24,481 nucleotides of DNA from Gammaproteobacteria bacterium. Lineage in GTDB: Bacteria; Pseudomonadota; Gammaproteobacteria; Pseudomonadales; Azotimanducaceae. Shown here piece by piece: positions 1 through 6,970 of the stretch (position 1 is its first letter; each line of letters opens with the position of its first letter). The stretch covers positions 1-24,481 of the forward strand of contig JAUIKX010000002.1 of the NCBI GenBank assembly GCA_030430515.1, given 5' to 3'. The notes beneath the pieces are model-generated. The model saw only the letters and a list, made by a program, of their open reading frames with translations, was not told the DNA's origin and ran no database searches. The position numbers and the translations under genes were made by a program.

Positions 1-66
1 AGCGGTGAGTTCGAAATGCTGGAGATGACAAAAACGCTGGGCGTGCTCAAGCGGGTCGGGAGGTAA
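1..66 (+). CDS. 3' end of an unidentified gene (partial)
   Basis: An open frame enters from the left edge and ends at the TAA at 64-66, giving 21 C-terminal residues that finish in LGVLKRVGR. The next gene starts 2 bases later and its Shine-Dalgarno (GGGAGG, 57-62) lies inside this frame, which fits a cotranscribed upstream partner of the VOC and fumarylacetoacetase genes. The tail is too short to assign a family. An aromatic-ring oxygenase or dioxygenase would fit the pathway, but nothing visible proves that. Confidence 0.6.
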   Translation, partial: SGEFEMLEMTKTLGVLKRVGR

Positions 67-68
67 TC

Positions 69-605
69 ATGCAGGTACAGGGTGTTCACCACGTCGCTTA
101 CCGTTGCCGCGACGCTAAAGAGACCGTGACGTTTTACCGTGACGTTCTGAATATGGAGTATCAGCTGGCTTTCGCGGAGAACGAGGTACCGTCCACGAAA
201 GAGCCCGATCCGTACATGCACGTGTTTCTCGATGCCGGCGGTGGCAACGTGCTGGCCTTTTTCGAGCTGCCCAACTCACCGGAGATGGGGCGCGATCCGA
301 ACACGCCTGAATGGGTGCAGCACATCGCGTTCAAACTCGGCACCCATGAAGAGCTGCTTGCTGCCAAAGCGCACATCGAAGGGAAAGGTATCGATGTACT
401 CGGCCCGATCGATCATGGGCTGTTTGACTCCATTTACTTTTTCGATCCCAACGGCCACCGGCTGGAGTTAGCCGCTGACAAAGGCACAGATGCGGATCGG
501 GCGCGGGCTCGAGCCGTAGCTGATGAGATGCTCGAAGAGTGGAGCCGCACAAAACGTGCACCGCGCCAGGCGTCCTGGTTACACGAGCAGGAACTTAAGC
601 GGTGA
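69..605 (+). CDS. VOC family (glyoxalase/dioxygenase fold) metalloenzyme
   Basis: This 178-residue protein belongs to the vicinal oxygen chelate superfamily. It opens with GVHHVAYRCRD and has the later blocks WVQHIAFKL and DPNGHRLEL. By eye, four metal-ligand positions like those of glyoxalase I are present: His8, Glu66 (FFEL), His85 and Glu133. That suggests a metal-dependent lyase, isomerase or dioxygenase rather than a binding protein. The ATG at 69 follows GGGAGG by 6 bases. The stop overlaps the fumarylacetoacetase start by 4 bases (GTGA), so the two are translationally coupled and probably act in one pathway of aromatic or tyrosine breakdown. The exact substrate cannot be read from the sequence. 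The last 40 residues are charged and lie outside the VOC fold. Confidence 0.88.
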   Translation: MQVQGVHHVAYRCRDAKETVTFYRDVLNMEYQLAFAENEVPSTKEPDPYMHVFLDAGGGNVLAFFELPNSPEMGRDPNTPEWVQHIAFKLGTHEELLAAKAHIEGKGIDVLGPIDHGLFDSIYFFDPNGHRLELAADKGTDADRARARAVADEMLEEWSRTKRAPRQASWLHEQELKR

Positions 606-1912
606 TCGATGAGACGCATGATCCGGATCTGCTCAGCTGGGTTGAATCGGCCAACGGTCCGGAAGCGGATTTTCCGATACAGAATCTACCTTTCGCAGTG
701 CTACGTCGGAATGGGACGGCAGAGCGGTTTCGGCCAGCTCTCGCTATTGGTGACCAGGCGCTGGACCTGCATGAGTTGCATCGAACCGGGCTGATTCGAT
801 CTTCCGCGCTGGATGCATGCATGGGCTCAACGCTCAACCCGCTGATGGCGCTCGGCGCAGCGGTTACCGCGGGCTTCCGGCGCGATCTGAGCCGCTTGCT
901 GCGGGTAGACTCGAAGCATGTGAAAACCCTGGAAACCTGTCTCATACCGCTGTCTCAGGTCGAGTATGCGCTGCCTTGTGAGATCGGTGACTACACAGAT
1001 TTTTTCACCTCCATCCACCACGCCACCAACACCGGCAGGTTGTTCCGGCCTGATTCGCCGCTGCTGCCCAATTACCGCTGGGTGCCCGTTGGCTATCACG
1101 GCCGCAGCTCTTCGATCGGCGTGTCTGGTCAGACGTTCCCAAGGCCTCGTGGCCAGATCGTGCTGCCCGGTGAAGAGTCGCCGGTGTTCGAAGCCTGCCG
1201 ACGATTGGACTACGAACTGGAGCTCGGCATTTTTGTCGGCGCAGGCAATGCACAGGGACAGCCGGTTCAGATGGATGATGCGGCAGATCACGTGTTCGGT
1301 CTCTGCCTTCTGAACGACTGGTCGGCGCGGGATATTCAGGCCTGGGAGTATCAGCCTCTGGGGCCGTTTCTCGCCAAGAACTTTGCCACCACCATTTCGC
1401 CCTGGATCGTCACATCAGATGCATTGGCGCCTTTTCGTGTGCCGTGGACCCGCGCCGACGGCGAGCCCGATGCGCTGCCACACCTATCTTCCGAATCCAA
1501 CCGAACGCAGGGTGCCATCGACGTGCACCTGGAAGTGCAGATCCAGACAGCCAGCATGCGCAGTCAGGGGCTACCGCCGTATACGCTCTCGCGCAGCAAC
1601 TTCACCGACTCTTACTGGACCGTTTCTCAGCTTGTTGCGCACCACACTTCCAGCGGCTGCAACCTGCGCGCTGGGGATCTGCTCGGCAGCGGCACGATGT
1701 CAGGCGCTGTAGCCGGCAGCGAAGGTGCCCTGATTGAAATTACCCGCGGCGGAGCGAACCCAGTCAGTTTGCCCAATGGGGAAACGAGGGCCTTTCTCGA
1801 AGATGGCGATACCGTGATTCTCGGCGGTTACTGCGCCCGTCAGGGCTTTCGTCGGATCGGCTTCGGAACCGCAGTCGGCACCGTTTTACCTGCGGCCCCA
1901 GGCGCTGCATGA
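602..1912 (+). CDS. fahA: Fumarylacetoacetase
   Basis: The enzyme hydrolyses fumarylacetoacetate to fumarate and acetoacetate, the last step of homogentisate (tyrosine/phenylalanine) catabolism, in the cytoplasm. The 436-residue length fits the family. Compared by eye with mammalian FAH, the metal and catalytic residues are all present: Asp133 and His140 in DYTDFFTSIHHATN, Glu205 and Glu207 in RLDYELELG, and Asp239 in LLNDWSARDIQAWEY; SGTMSG lies near the C-terminus. The start is a GTG at 602 that overlaps the stop of the VOC gene (GTGA). Homogentisate dioxygenase and maleylacetoacetate isomerase are not in the window and may lie upstream. A related fumarylpyruvate-type substrate is possible, but the full-length FAH architecture favours fumarylacetoacetate. 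Confidence 0.95.
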   Translation: MIDETHDPDLLSWVESANGPEADFPIQNLPFAVLRRNGTAERFRPALAIGDQALDLHELHRTGLIRSSALDACMGSTLNPLMALGAAVTAGFRRDLSRLLRVDSKHVKTLETCLIPLSQVEYALPCEIGDYTDFFTSIHHATNTGRLFRPDSPLLPNYRWVPVGYHGRSSSIGVSGQTFPRPRGQIVLPGEESPVFEACRRLDYELELGIFVGAGNAQGQPVQMDDAADHVFGLCLLNDWSARDIQAWEYQPLGPFLAKNFATTISPWIVTSDALAPFRVPWTRADGEPDALPHLSSESNRTQGAIDVHLEVQIQTASMRSQGLPPYTLSRSNFTDSYWTVSQLVAHHTSSGCNLRAGDLLGSGTMSGAVAGSEGALIEITRGGANPVSLPNGETRAFLEDGDTVILGGYCARQGFRRIGFGTAVGTVLPAAPGAA

Positions 1913-1941
1913 AGATCTCTTCAGTAGCAATGGGGCCCATT
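1910..1941. terminator. Two short hairpins between convergent fahA and acnA (candidate terminator)
   Basis: The gap between the convergent stops holds two small inverted repeats. One is TGAAG/CTTCA around ATCT (1910-1923), beginning in the fahA stop codon. The other is AATGG/CCATT around GGC (1929-1941). Neither has a following T-tract, so a role as bidirectional terminator is only a guess from position. Confidence 0.25.
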
Positions 1942-1945
1942 CGTC

Positions 1946-4621
1946 CTATTGGTCCTGAACCTGCGACGCCAGAAGGTTGTTCAGAACGTACTGAAGAATA
2001 CCGTTGCTCTGGAAGTAGGCGATTTCGTTGTCTGTATCCAGGCGGGAGGTAACCGTCAACTCCCGCGAGCCGTTTATGACGACGGTTACCGGCTGTCTCG
2101 GCGTGAGCTCCCGAACGTTAACCGGTAGACGCACGTCGATGGTTTCATCTCCTGAGAGCTCGAGCGTCATGCGTGAGTCACCGTCATTGAACTGCAGGGG
2201 CAGCACACCCATTCCGATGAGATTGGACCGGTGTATACGTTCGAAACTCTCTGCAAGCACCGCTTTGATGCCGAGAAGCCGGGTGCCTTTTGCTGCCCAG
2301 TCACGGCTCGAGCCTGTTCCGTACTCGCGACCGGCAATGACGACCAGAGGTGTCCCTTCGCCCTGGTAGCGCATGGCCGCATCGTATATCGACAGTCGAT
2401 CTCCTGAAGGTACATGCCGGGTCATTCCGCCCTCGACCCCGGGAACCATCTCGTTTCTGATGCGGATGTTGGCGAACGTCCCGCGTACCATCACCTCATG
2501 ATTGCCTCTTCTCGAGCCGTAGGAGTTGAAGTCCTGCACCTGCACACCGTGCTGCTGAAGGTACTCCCCAGCGGGGCTGTCAGGCTGGATGGCGCCGGCT
2601 GGCGAAATATGGTCGGTGGTCACCGAGTCGCCCAGGAGCGCCAGAATGCGGGCACCACGCACGTCGATGTGTTGCTTTTCTCTATCGCCCGCGGAAAAGA
2701 ACGGCGGTTGTTTTATGTAGGTTGAATCCTCCCAGCTGTAAGTCGTAGAAGCATCGACCGCCAGATTTTTCCAGGCCTCCGGTCCGGTGAATACGTCGCT
2801 GTACTGACGTTCGAACATGGCTTCTGATACCGCTGCCATCGCCTCTGACAGCTCGATATTCGTCGGCCATACATCACGAAGAAAGACTGCCTTTCCATTC
2901 CTCGAGGTGCCCAGTGGTTCGGTCGTCAGATCGATACGTGTCGTACCCGCAATGGCGTAGGCGACGACCAGCGGTGGCGATGCTAACCAGTTTGCGCGCA
3001 CTTCCTGGTGAACGCGTCCTTCGAAGTTCCGGTTGCCCGACAGAACGCTCGATACAACCAGGTCGCCTGCCTCGATGGCCGTGGAAATCGGTTCGGGCAA
3101 CGGGCCGGAGTTCCCGATGCAGGTGGTGCAGCCATAGCCCACCAGGTTAAAGCCCAGCGCATCGAGTTCGTCCTGAAGACCGGTTTTCTCGAGATACTCG
3201 GTAACGACCTTGGAGCCTGGCGCCAGCGAGGTTTTCACCCATGGCTTGACGGTAAGGCCGAGTGCCCTGGCTTTTTTTGCGAGCAGACCGGCTCCGAGCA
3301 TGACCGCCGGGTTCGACGTATTGGTGCATGAAGTGATCGCTGCGATCACCACGTCGCCATGGCTCAGCTCGAAATCTTCTCCTGGTACGGGCTGGCTGCG
3401 TTCCCTGTCCTGACCTTTTCCGGCAAGCTCCAGCGTTTCGTCGAAGGCCGTGTTCAGGTCGGCCATGTTCACCCGATCCTGCGGTCTTTTCGGGCCGGCC
3501 AGGCTGGGTACGACGGACCCGAGGTCCAGCTCCAGTTTATCGCTGTAGGACGCCTCTGCGCCGGGTTCCCGCCACAAGCCCTGTGCCTTGCTGTAGGCCT
3601 CTACCAGCGCAATGGTCTCCTCTGAACGATCGGTCAGCCGCAGATATCTCAGTGTCTCGGCGTCTACCGGAAAGAAGCCGCACGTCGCACCATATTCCGG
3701 TGCCATGTTGGAAATGGTTGCACGATCCGCCAGCGATAAGGCATCAAGACCGTCGCCGTAGAACTCCACGAATTTGCCTACAACGCCCTTCTCGCGGAGC
3801 ATTTCCACGACGCGCAGAACGACGTCAGTAGCCGTCACGCCTTCGCTGGTGCGACCGTTCAGCTTGAAACCGACCACTTCGGGAATGAGCATGGAAATCG
3901 GCTGGCCCAGCATGGCGGCTTCGGCTTCGATACCGCCGACGCCCCAACCGAGAACGCCGATGCCGTTGATCATTGTCGTATGGCTATCCGTACCGACGAG
4001 CGTATCCGGATAGGCCAGCAAATCTCCATGTCCTTCTCGCGACCACACGACTTGCGCAAGATATTCCAGGTTGACCTGGTGGCAGATGCCCGTACCCGGT
4101 GGGACCACGCGGAAGTTGTCGAATGCTTGCTGGCCCCAACGCAAAAAGCGGTAGCGTTCTCCGTTGCGTTGCATCTCCATGGCAACGTTCTGCTCGAACG
4201 CCTGGTCCGAACCGAACTGGTCCACCATCACGGAGTGGTCGATGACCAGGTCGACCGGTGAGAGCGGATTGATGATCTGCGGATCGTAGCCCGCTTCAAC
4301 GGCGACGCTGCGCATCGCGGCGAGGTCCGCTACTCCCGGTACGCCTGTGAAATCCTGCATCAGTACCCTTGCGGGTCGAAATGCGATTTCCTCAGCCTTT
4401 GAGGGGGTTTCGCCCCGGCGAGCAAGACTTTCGATATCCTCTGTGCTGACCGTCTGCCCGTCCTCGTGGCGCAGCAGATTTTCCAGAAGAATTTTCAGGG
4501 AGTACGGCAGCCGGGAGATACTTCCCAGGCCGTTGGCCGCGGCCTCCGGAAGGCTGTAGTAGCGGTACGTTGTGCCAGCGACATCCAGCGTGCGCTGAGC
4601 ATTGTAGGAATCTGTACTCAT
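1946..4621 (-). CDS. acnA: Aconitate hydratase A
   Basis: This 891-residue enzyme interconverts citrate and isocitrate in the TCA cycle using a [4Fe-4S] cluster. Length and order match the AcnA/IRP1 family, not AcnB. The cluster cysteines are Cys432 (AITSCTNTSNP) and Cys498 and Cys501 (GYGCTTCIGNSGPL). The substrate-binding segments TDSHTTMING and GREYGTGSSRDWAAKG are intact, and the C-terminal swivel domain is complete. The ATG at 4621 is preceded by AAGGAG about 8 bases upstream. It lies 81 bases downstream of the metallo-hydrolase gene on the same strand, enough for its own promoter, and converges on fahA. AcnA-type enzymes are often the stress-stable aconitase, but no regulator site is recognisable here. 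Confidence 0.97.
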   Translation of the reverse strand: MSTDSYNAQRTLDVAGTTYRYYSLPEAAANGLGSISRLPYSLKILLENLLRHEDGQTVSTEDIESLARRGETPSKAEEIAFRPARVLMQDFTGVPGVADLAAMRSVAVEAGYDPQIINPLSPVDLVIDHSVMVDQFGSDQAFEQNVAMEMQRNGERYRFLRWGQQAFDNFRVVPPGTGICHQVNLEYLAQVVWSREGHGDLLAYPDTLVGTDSHTTMINGIGVLGWGVGGIEAEAAMLGQPISMLIPEVVGFKLNGRTSEGVTATDVVLRVVEMLREKGVVGKFVEFYGDGLDALSLADRATISNMAPEYGATCGFFPVDAETLRYLRLTDRSEETIALVEAYSKAQGLWREPGAEASYSDKLELDLGSVVPSLAGPKRPQDRVNMADLNTAFDETLELAGKGQDRERSQPVPGEDFELSHGDVVIAAITSCTNTSNPAVMLGAGLLAKKARALGLTVKPWVKTSLAPGSKVVTEYLEKTGLQDELDALGFNLVGYGCTTCIGNSGPLPEPISTAIEAGDLVVSSVLSGNRNFEGRVHQEVRANWLASPPLVVAYAIAGTTRIDLTTEPLGTSRNGKAVFLRDVWPTNIELSEAMAAVSEAMFERQYSDVFTGPEAWKNLAVDASTTYSWEDSTYIKQPPFFSAGDREKQHIDVRGARILALLGDSVTTDHISPAGAIQPDSPAGEYLQQHGVQVQDFNSYGSRRGNHEVMVRGTFANIRIRNEMVPGVEGGMTRHVPSGDRLSIYDAAMRYQGEGTPLVVIAGREYGTGSSRDWAAKGTRLLGIKAVLAESFERIHRSNLIGMGVLPLQFNDGDSRMTLELSGDETIDVRLPVNVRELTPRQPVTVVINGSRELTVTSRLDTDNEIAYFQSNGILQYVLNNLLASQVQDQ

Positions 4622-4638
4622 GGCCGATCTCCTTTATC

Positions 4639-4660
4639 GTTGCTCTGCTCTGTCAGCAAC
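4639..4660 (-). promoter_or_regulatory. Inverted repeat in the acnA leader
   Basis: A perfect 6-base inverted repeat (GTTGCT at 4639-4644, AGCAAC at 4655-4660, 10-base spacer) sits 18 to 39 bases upstream of the acnA ATG. It could be an operator or an RNA hairpin in the 5' leader. A weak -10-like TATGCT lies just upstream on the minus strand. Function is not established. Confidence 0.3.
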
Positions 4661-4702
4661 AGCATAACCAACCGGCTCCGCCTTAAGACAGTGCCGCGTT
4701 TA

Positions 4703-5620
4703 TCAGGAGTCGGTGAGCTCGGTCGCCATCGTCTCGAGAAACGTCTGCTCGAGCGCCTCTACGGCAGCTCGCAAGCCATCTGGATCGACAAAGGTCCGGT
4801 GATCGTAGGCCTGCCCCGGACTGTATTTCTGGGAGAGGTTGTACTGCTCGGGGTGCGAAGAAACCCAGATGTCCAGCGGCATGTTTTTCTGTCGAAAGTA
4901 GGTGTTGGCGAAATCGGTCGCCACGCCTGGGTAAGTTGGCTCGATCAGCAGGCGTTTACCGTCGTTGATCGAACCCATATTGATGATCCCGACGCGATAG
5001 CTGCTTCCTGCCTCATTTACACGCCAGGTATAACTCGAGCTGCCTTCGGTGTGTCCGGGGTGAAGATGTGTGGTGATCTCGATGTCGCCCCAAGCGAATG
5101 ACTGACCGTCGGCCAGAATCCGGTCGACTTCTATGGGTTCGAACAGAAACTCCGCGCAGTGGCCAAAGTGAGCGTCGCTGGCCCCGCCGTCGGCGAGCAC
5201 GCGTGCGTCCTTCTGTGTCGCCCACACTTCGGCGCCCGTGAGTGCTTTGATTTCCGCCATTGCTGCCGTGTGGTCGAAGTGGGCCTGCGTGGTGAGCAGC
5301 ACACGTACGTCCTCCAGCTGGAACCCCAGGGACGTCATGTTCTTGCGAATCTGTTGGGTGGAATCCGAAAGTCCTGTGTTGACAAGAATGTGTCCGTCGT
5401 CGGAGGTGATGAGAAATACTGATAGGCCCGCGGTGCCGACCGAGTACAGATTGCCGATCACGCGAAATGCAGGGTATGGCGCGCTCCAGCTCGCCGGGAA
5501 CGCTGAGCCCTCGGGCAGGCAGGTTTGCGATGCATGCGCAGGTGCGCATATGCCGAGCGCGACCAGCGCCCACAGAGCCGCCTTGCGTCTTATGATCTTC
5601 GTCAGTCGTCGGTTGGGCAC
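4703..5620 (-). CDS. Exported metallo-beta-lactamase-fold hydrolase, subclass-B3-like with Gln at position 116
   Basis: This zinc hydrolase is predicted to be periplasmic. Residues 1-30 form a signal peptide: basic MPNRRLTKIIRRK, a hydrophobic ALWALVALGI core, then an AHA cleavage site. The binuclear-site motif reads TQAHFDHTA (Gln112, His114, Asp116, His117), with His190 in HPGHTEG and His256 in SSHPEQY. These match B3 positions 116, 118, 120, 121, 196 and 263, with Gln replacing His116 as in GOB-type enzymes. I chose the GTG at 5620 (305 residues) because GGGAG lies 6 bases upstream and it gives a normal signal peptide; the ATG at 5659 has no ribosome site and adds 13 non-signal residues. 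Beta-lactam hydrolysis is possible but unproven; environmental B3-like proteins also include lactonases and other hydrolases. Confidence 0.9.
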   Translation of the reverse strand: MPNRRLTKIIRRKAALWALVALGICAPAHASQTCLPEGSAFPASWSAPYPAFRVIGNLYSVGTAGLSVFLITSDDGHILVNTGLSDSTQQIRKNMTSLGFQLEDVRVLLTTQAHFDHTAAMAEIKALTGAEVWATQKDARVLADGGASDAHFGHCAEFLFEPIEVDRILADGQSFAWGDIEITTHLHPGHTEGSSSYTWRVNEAGSSYRVGIINMGSINDGKRLLIEPTYPGVATDFANTYFRQKNMPLDIWVSSHPEQYNLSQKYSPGQAYDHRTFVDPDGLRAAVEALEQTFLETMATELTDS

Positions 5621-5744
5621 GCAATGCTCCCGTGCTTCTGTTGAGGTACACCTTACCATCGGGAAGGATGTCCGGCCGCCTTCGTCTTCTGAAATGGTTG
5701 AGCGGTTGCTAAGCTGCAGGTTTCGAAGGACCGGAGTATCGGTG

Positions 5745-6107
5745 ATGACCGCCAGGGATGTTGTACACGCCTTTTACGCGGCGGGCGCTGCGGGCGATCT
5801 TGCTGCTCTGATGGCACTGTTCGACCTGAATGCCGTTTGGGATAACCGGATTGACGACAATCCGCTGGGCGGTCGTTTCGAAGGCCTGCAGGATATTCGC
5901 GAAAAGCTGCTCGAGCCGTTGTTCGAGTACCTGCCGCAGGGCATCGAGACCGAGGTGGAAAGAATCATTTCCAACAGCGGTACGGTGGTTTGCCTGAACA
6001 CCGGTCGGGGTGACACCGTGGATGGTCAGCGGTTCGAAAAGCGGTATGTGCACGTGTTCGATTGCGCAGACGGGTTGATCGTTGGTGTGACGGAGTTTCG
6101 CTCGTGA
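5745..6107 (+). CDS. NTF2-like / SnoaL-like small protein
   Basis: This 120-residue protein has the look of the NTF2-like cone fold: an N-terminal helical VVHAFYAAGAAGDLAALMAL, then DLNAVWDNR, GRFEGLQDIREKLLEPLF and a C-terminal strand pair ending in YVHVFDCADGLIVGVTEF. Family members are small isomerases, cyclases or ligand-binding proteins that act on hydrophobic substrates. The frame is open far upstream, but the real start is the ATG at 5745, with GGAG at 5733-5736; the upstream part overlaps the divergent metallo-hydrolase gene. The stop overlaps the GTG of the PhyH dioxygenase (GTGA at 6104-6107), so the two proteins are probably made together and act on the same substrate. The catalytic function cannot be assigned. 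Confidence 0.85.
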   Translation: MTARDVVHAFYAAGAAGDLAALMALFDLNAVWDNRIDDNPLGGRFEGLQDIREKLLEPLFEYLPQGIETEVERIISNSGTVVCLNTGRGDTVDGQRFEKRYVHVFDCADGLIVGVTEFRS

Positions 6108-6928
6108 GCAGCGAGCCTCGTGAGGACCTGGCGGAGCTGATCGCCTCCGGTGTCGTCACAAGGCCGTTACCGGAACCGACACAGGACCTGGCCCAGGGTC
6201 TCGCGAACATCAATGAATTCGGATTCACCATCTATCCACGGGCGCTTTCAGACGGCATGCTCGCACGAACCAGGGCGGCGCTGTATCGGGAGGTGGAGAG
6301 AGATCGCGCCAACGGCGCCCATCTACCCCACCCGTTCGACGCGGAAGCATCCACGAATACGCGGGTCTGGAATCTGCCGAGCAAAGACCGTCTCTTCGAG
6401 GCAATGGCGACTCACCCGGTCGCGCTCGACTACGTGAAGGCGACGATCGGCTGGCCGGCGCGTCTTTCCACGCTTTCCGGAAACATCAACTTCCCGGGTT
6501 CCAGGGCCTGCCTGTTTCATGCCGATCAGATCTGGGCGCCGGAACCCTGGCCGCAGGGCCCACTGGGACTCAACTGCGGTTGGTTGCTGGACGATTTCAC
6601 ACCGGAAAAAGGCAGTACTCGGCTGTTACCGGGCAGCCACCGGCTCAACCGTCTGCCAGATCCTGAGGACGAAGCGGTGGCGCTGACTGCTGTCGATGCG
6701 CCGGCGGGTTCACTACTGATTTTCGAAAGCCGGCTTTGGCATCAGACCGGAGACTTCAGTGCAGATTCCGGACAGCGGGCCGCCATCTTTGCGTTCTATC
6801 AGAAGCCGCTCTACGTGCCTGCTGAGAACTGGTTCCTGCAGACACGTCAGGATGTGCTTCTGCGCGCTTCGGACGAACTGCTCACGCTTCTCGGCTTCAA
6901 GGACCCCTACCTGGGGCGCGAGGACTGA
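6104..6928 (+). CDS. Phytanoyl-CoA dioxygenase (PhyH) family Fe(II)/2-oxoglutarate oxygenase
   Basis: This 274-residue cytoplasmic oxygenase is predicted to hydroxylate a substrate using 2-oxoglutarate, O2 and Fe(II). The iron-binding triad is visible as His139 and Asp141 (CLFHADQIW) and His213 (RLWHQTGD), with Arg225 placed to bind the 2-oxoglutarate carboxylate. The block DDFTPEKGSTRLLPGSH is typical of the PhyH family. The start is the GTG at 6104, preceded by GGAG (6092-6095) and overlapping the stop of the NTF2-like gene; an upstream TTG at 6062 would extend it into that gene. Family members act on fatty acyl-CoAs, small metabolites or natural products. The substrate here is unknown, and the coupled NTF2-like protein hints at a hydrophobic one. 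Confidence 0.92.
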   Translation: MSSEPREDLAELIASGVVTRPLPEPTQDLAQGLANINEFGFTIYPRALSDGMLARTRAALYREVERDRANGAHLPHPFDAEASTNTRVWNLPSKDRLFEAMATHPVALDYVKATIGWPARLSTLSGNINFPGSRACLFHADQIWAPEPWPQGPLGLNCGWLLDDFTPEKGSTRLLPGSHRLNRLPDPEDEAVALTAVDAPAGSLLIFESRLWHQTGDFSADSGQRAAIFAFYQKPLYVPAENWFLQTRQDVLLRASDELLTLLGFKDPYLGRED

Positions 6929-6970
6929 TCAGGGTAGTATGAGCGTTCGAAACTGCATCGAGGTGCTGCC

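Noticed and set aside
5238..5744. Long plus-strand open stretch upstream of and in frame with the NTF2-like gene
   Set aside because: It lies antisense to the metallo-hydrolase gene and has no domain. The Shine-Dalgarno and family N-terminus place the real start at 5745.
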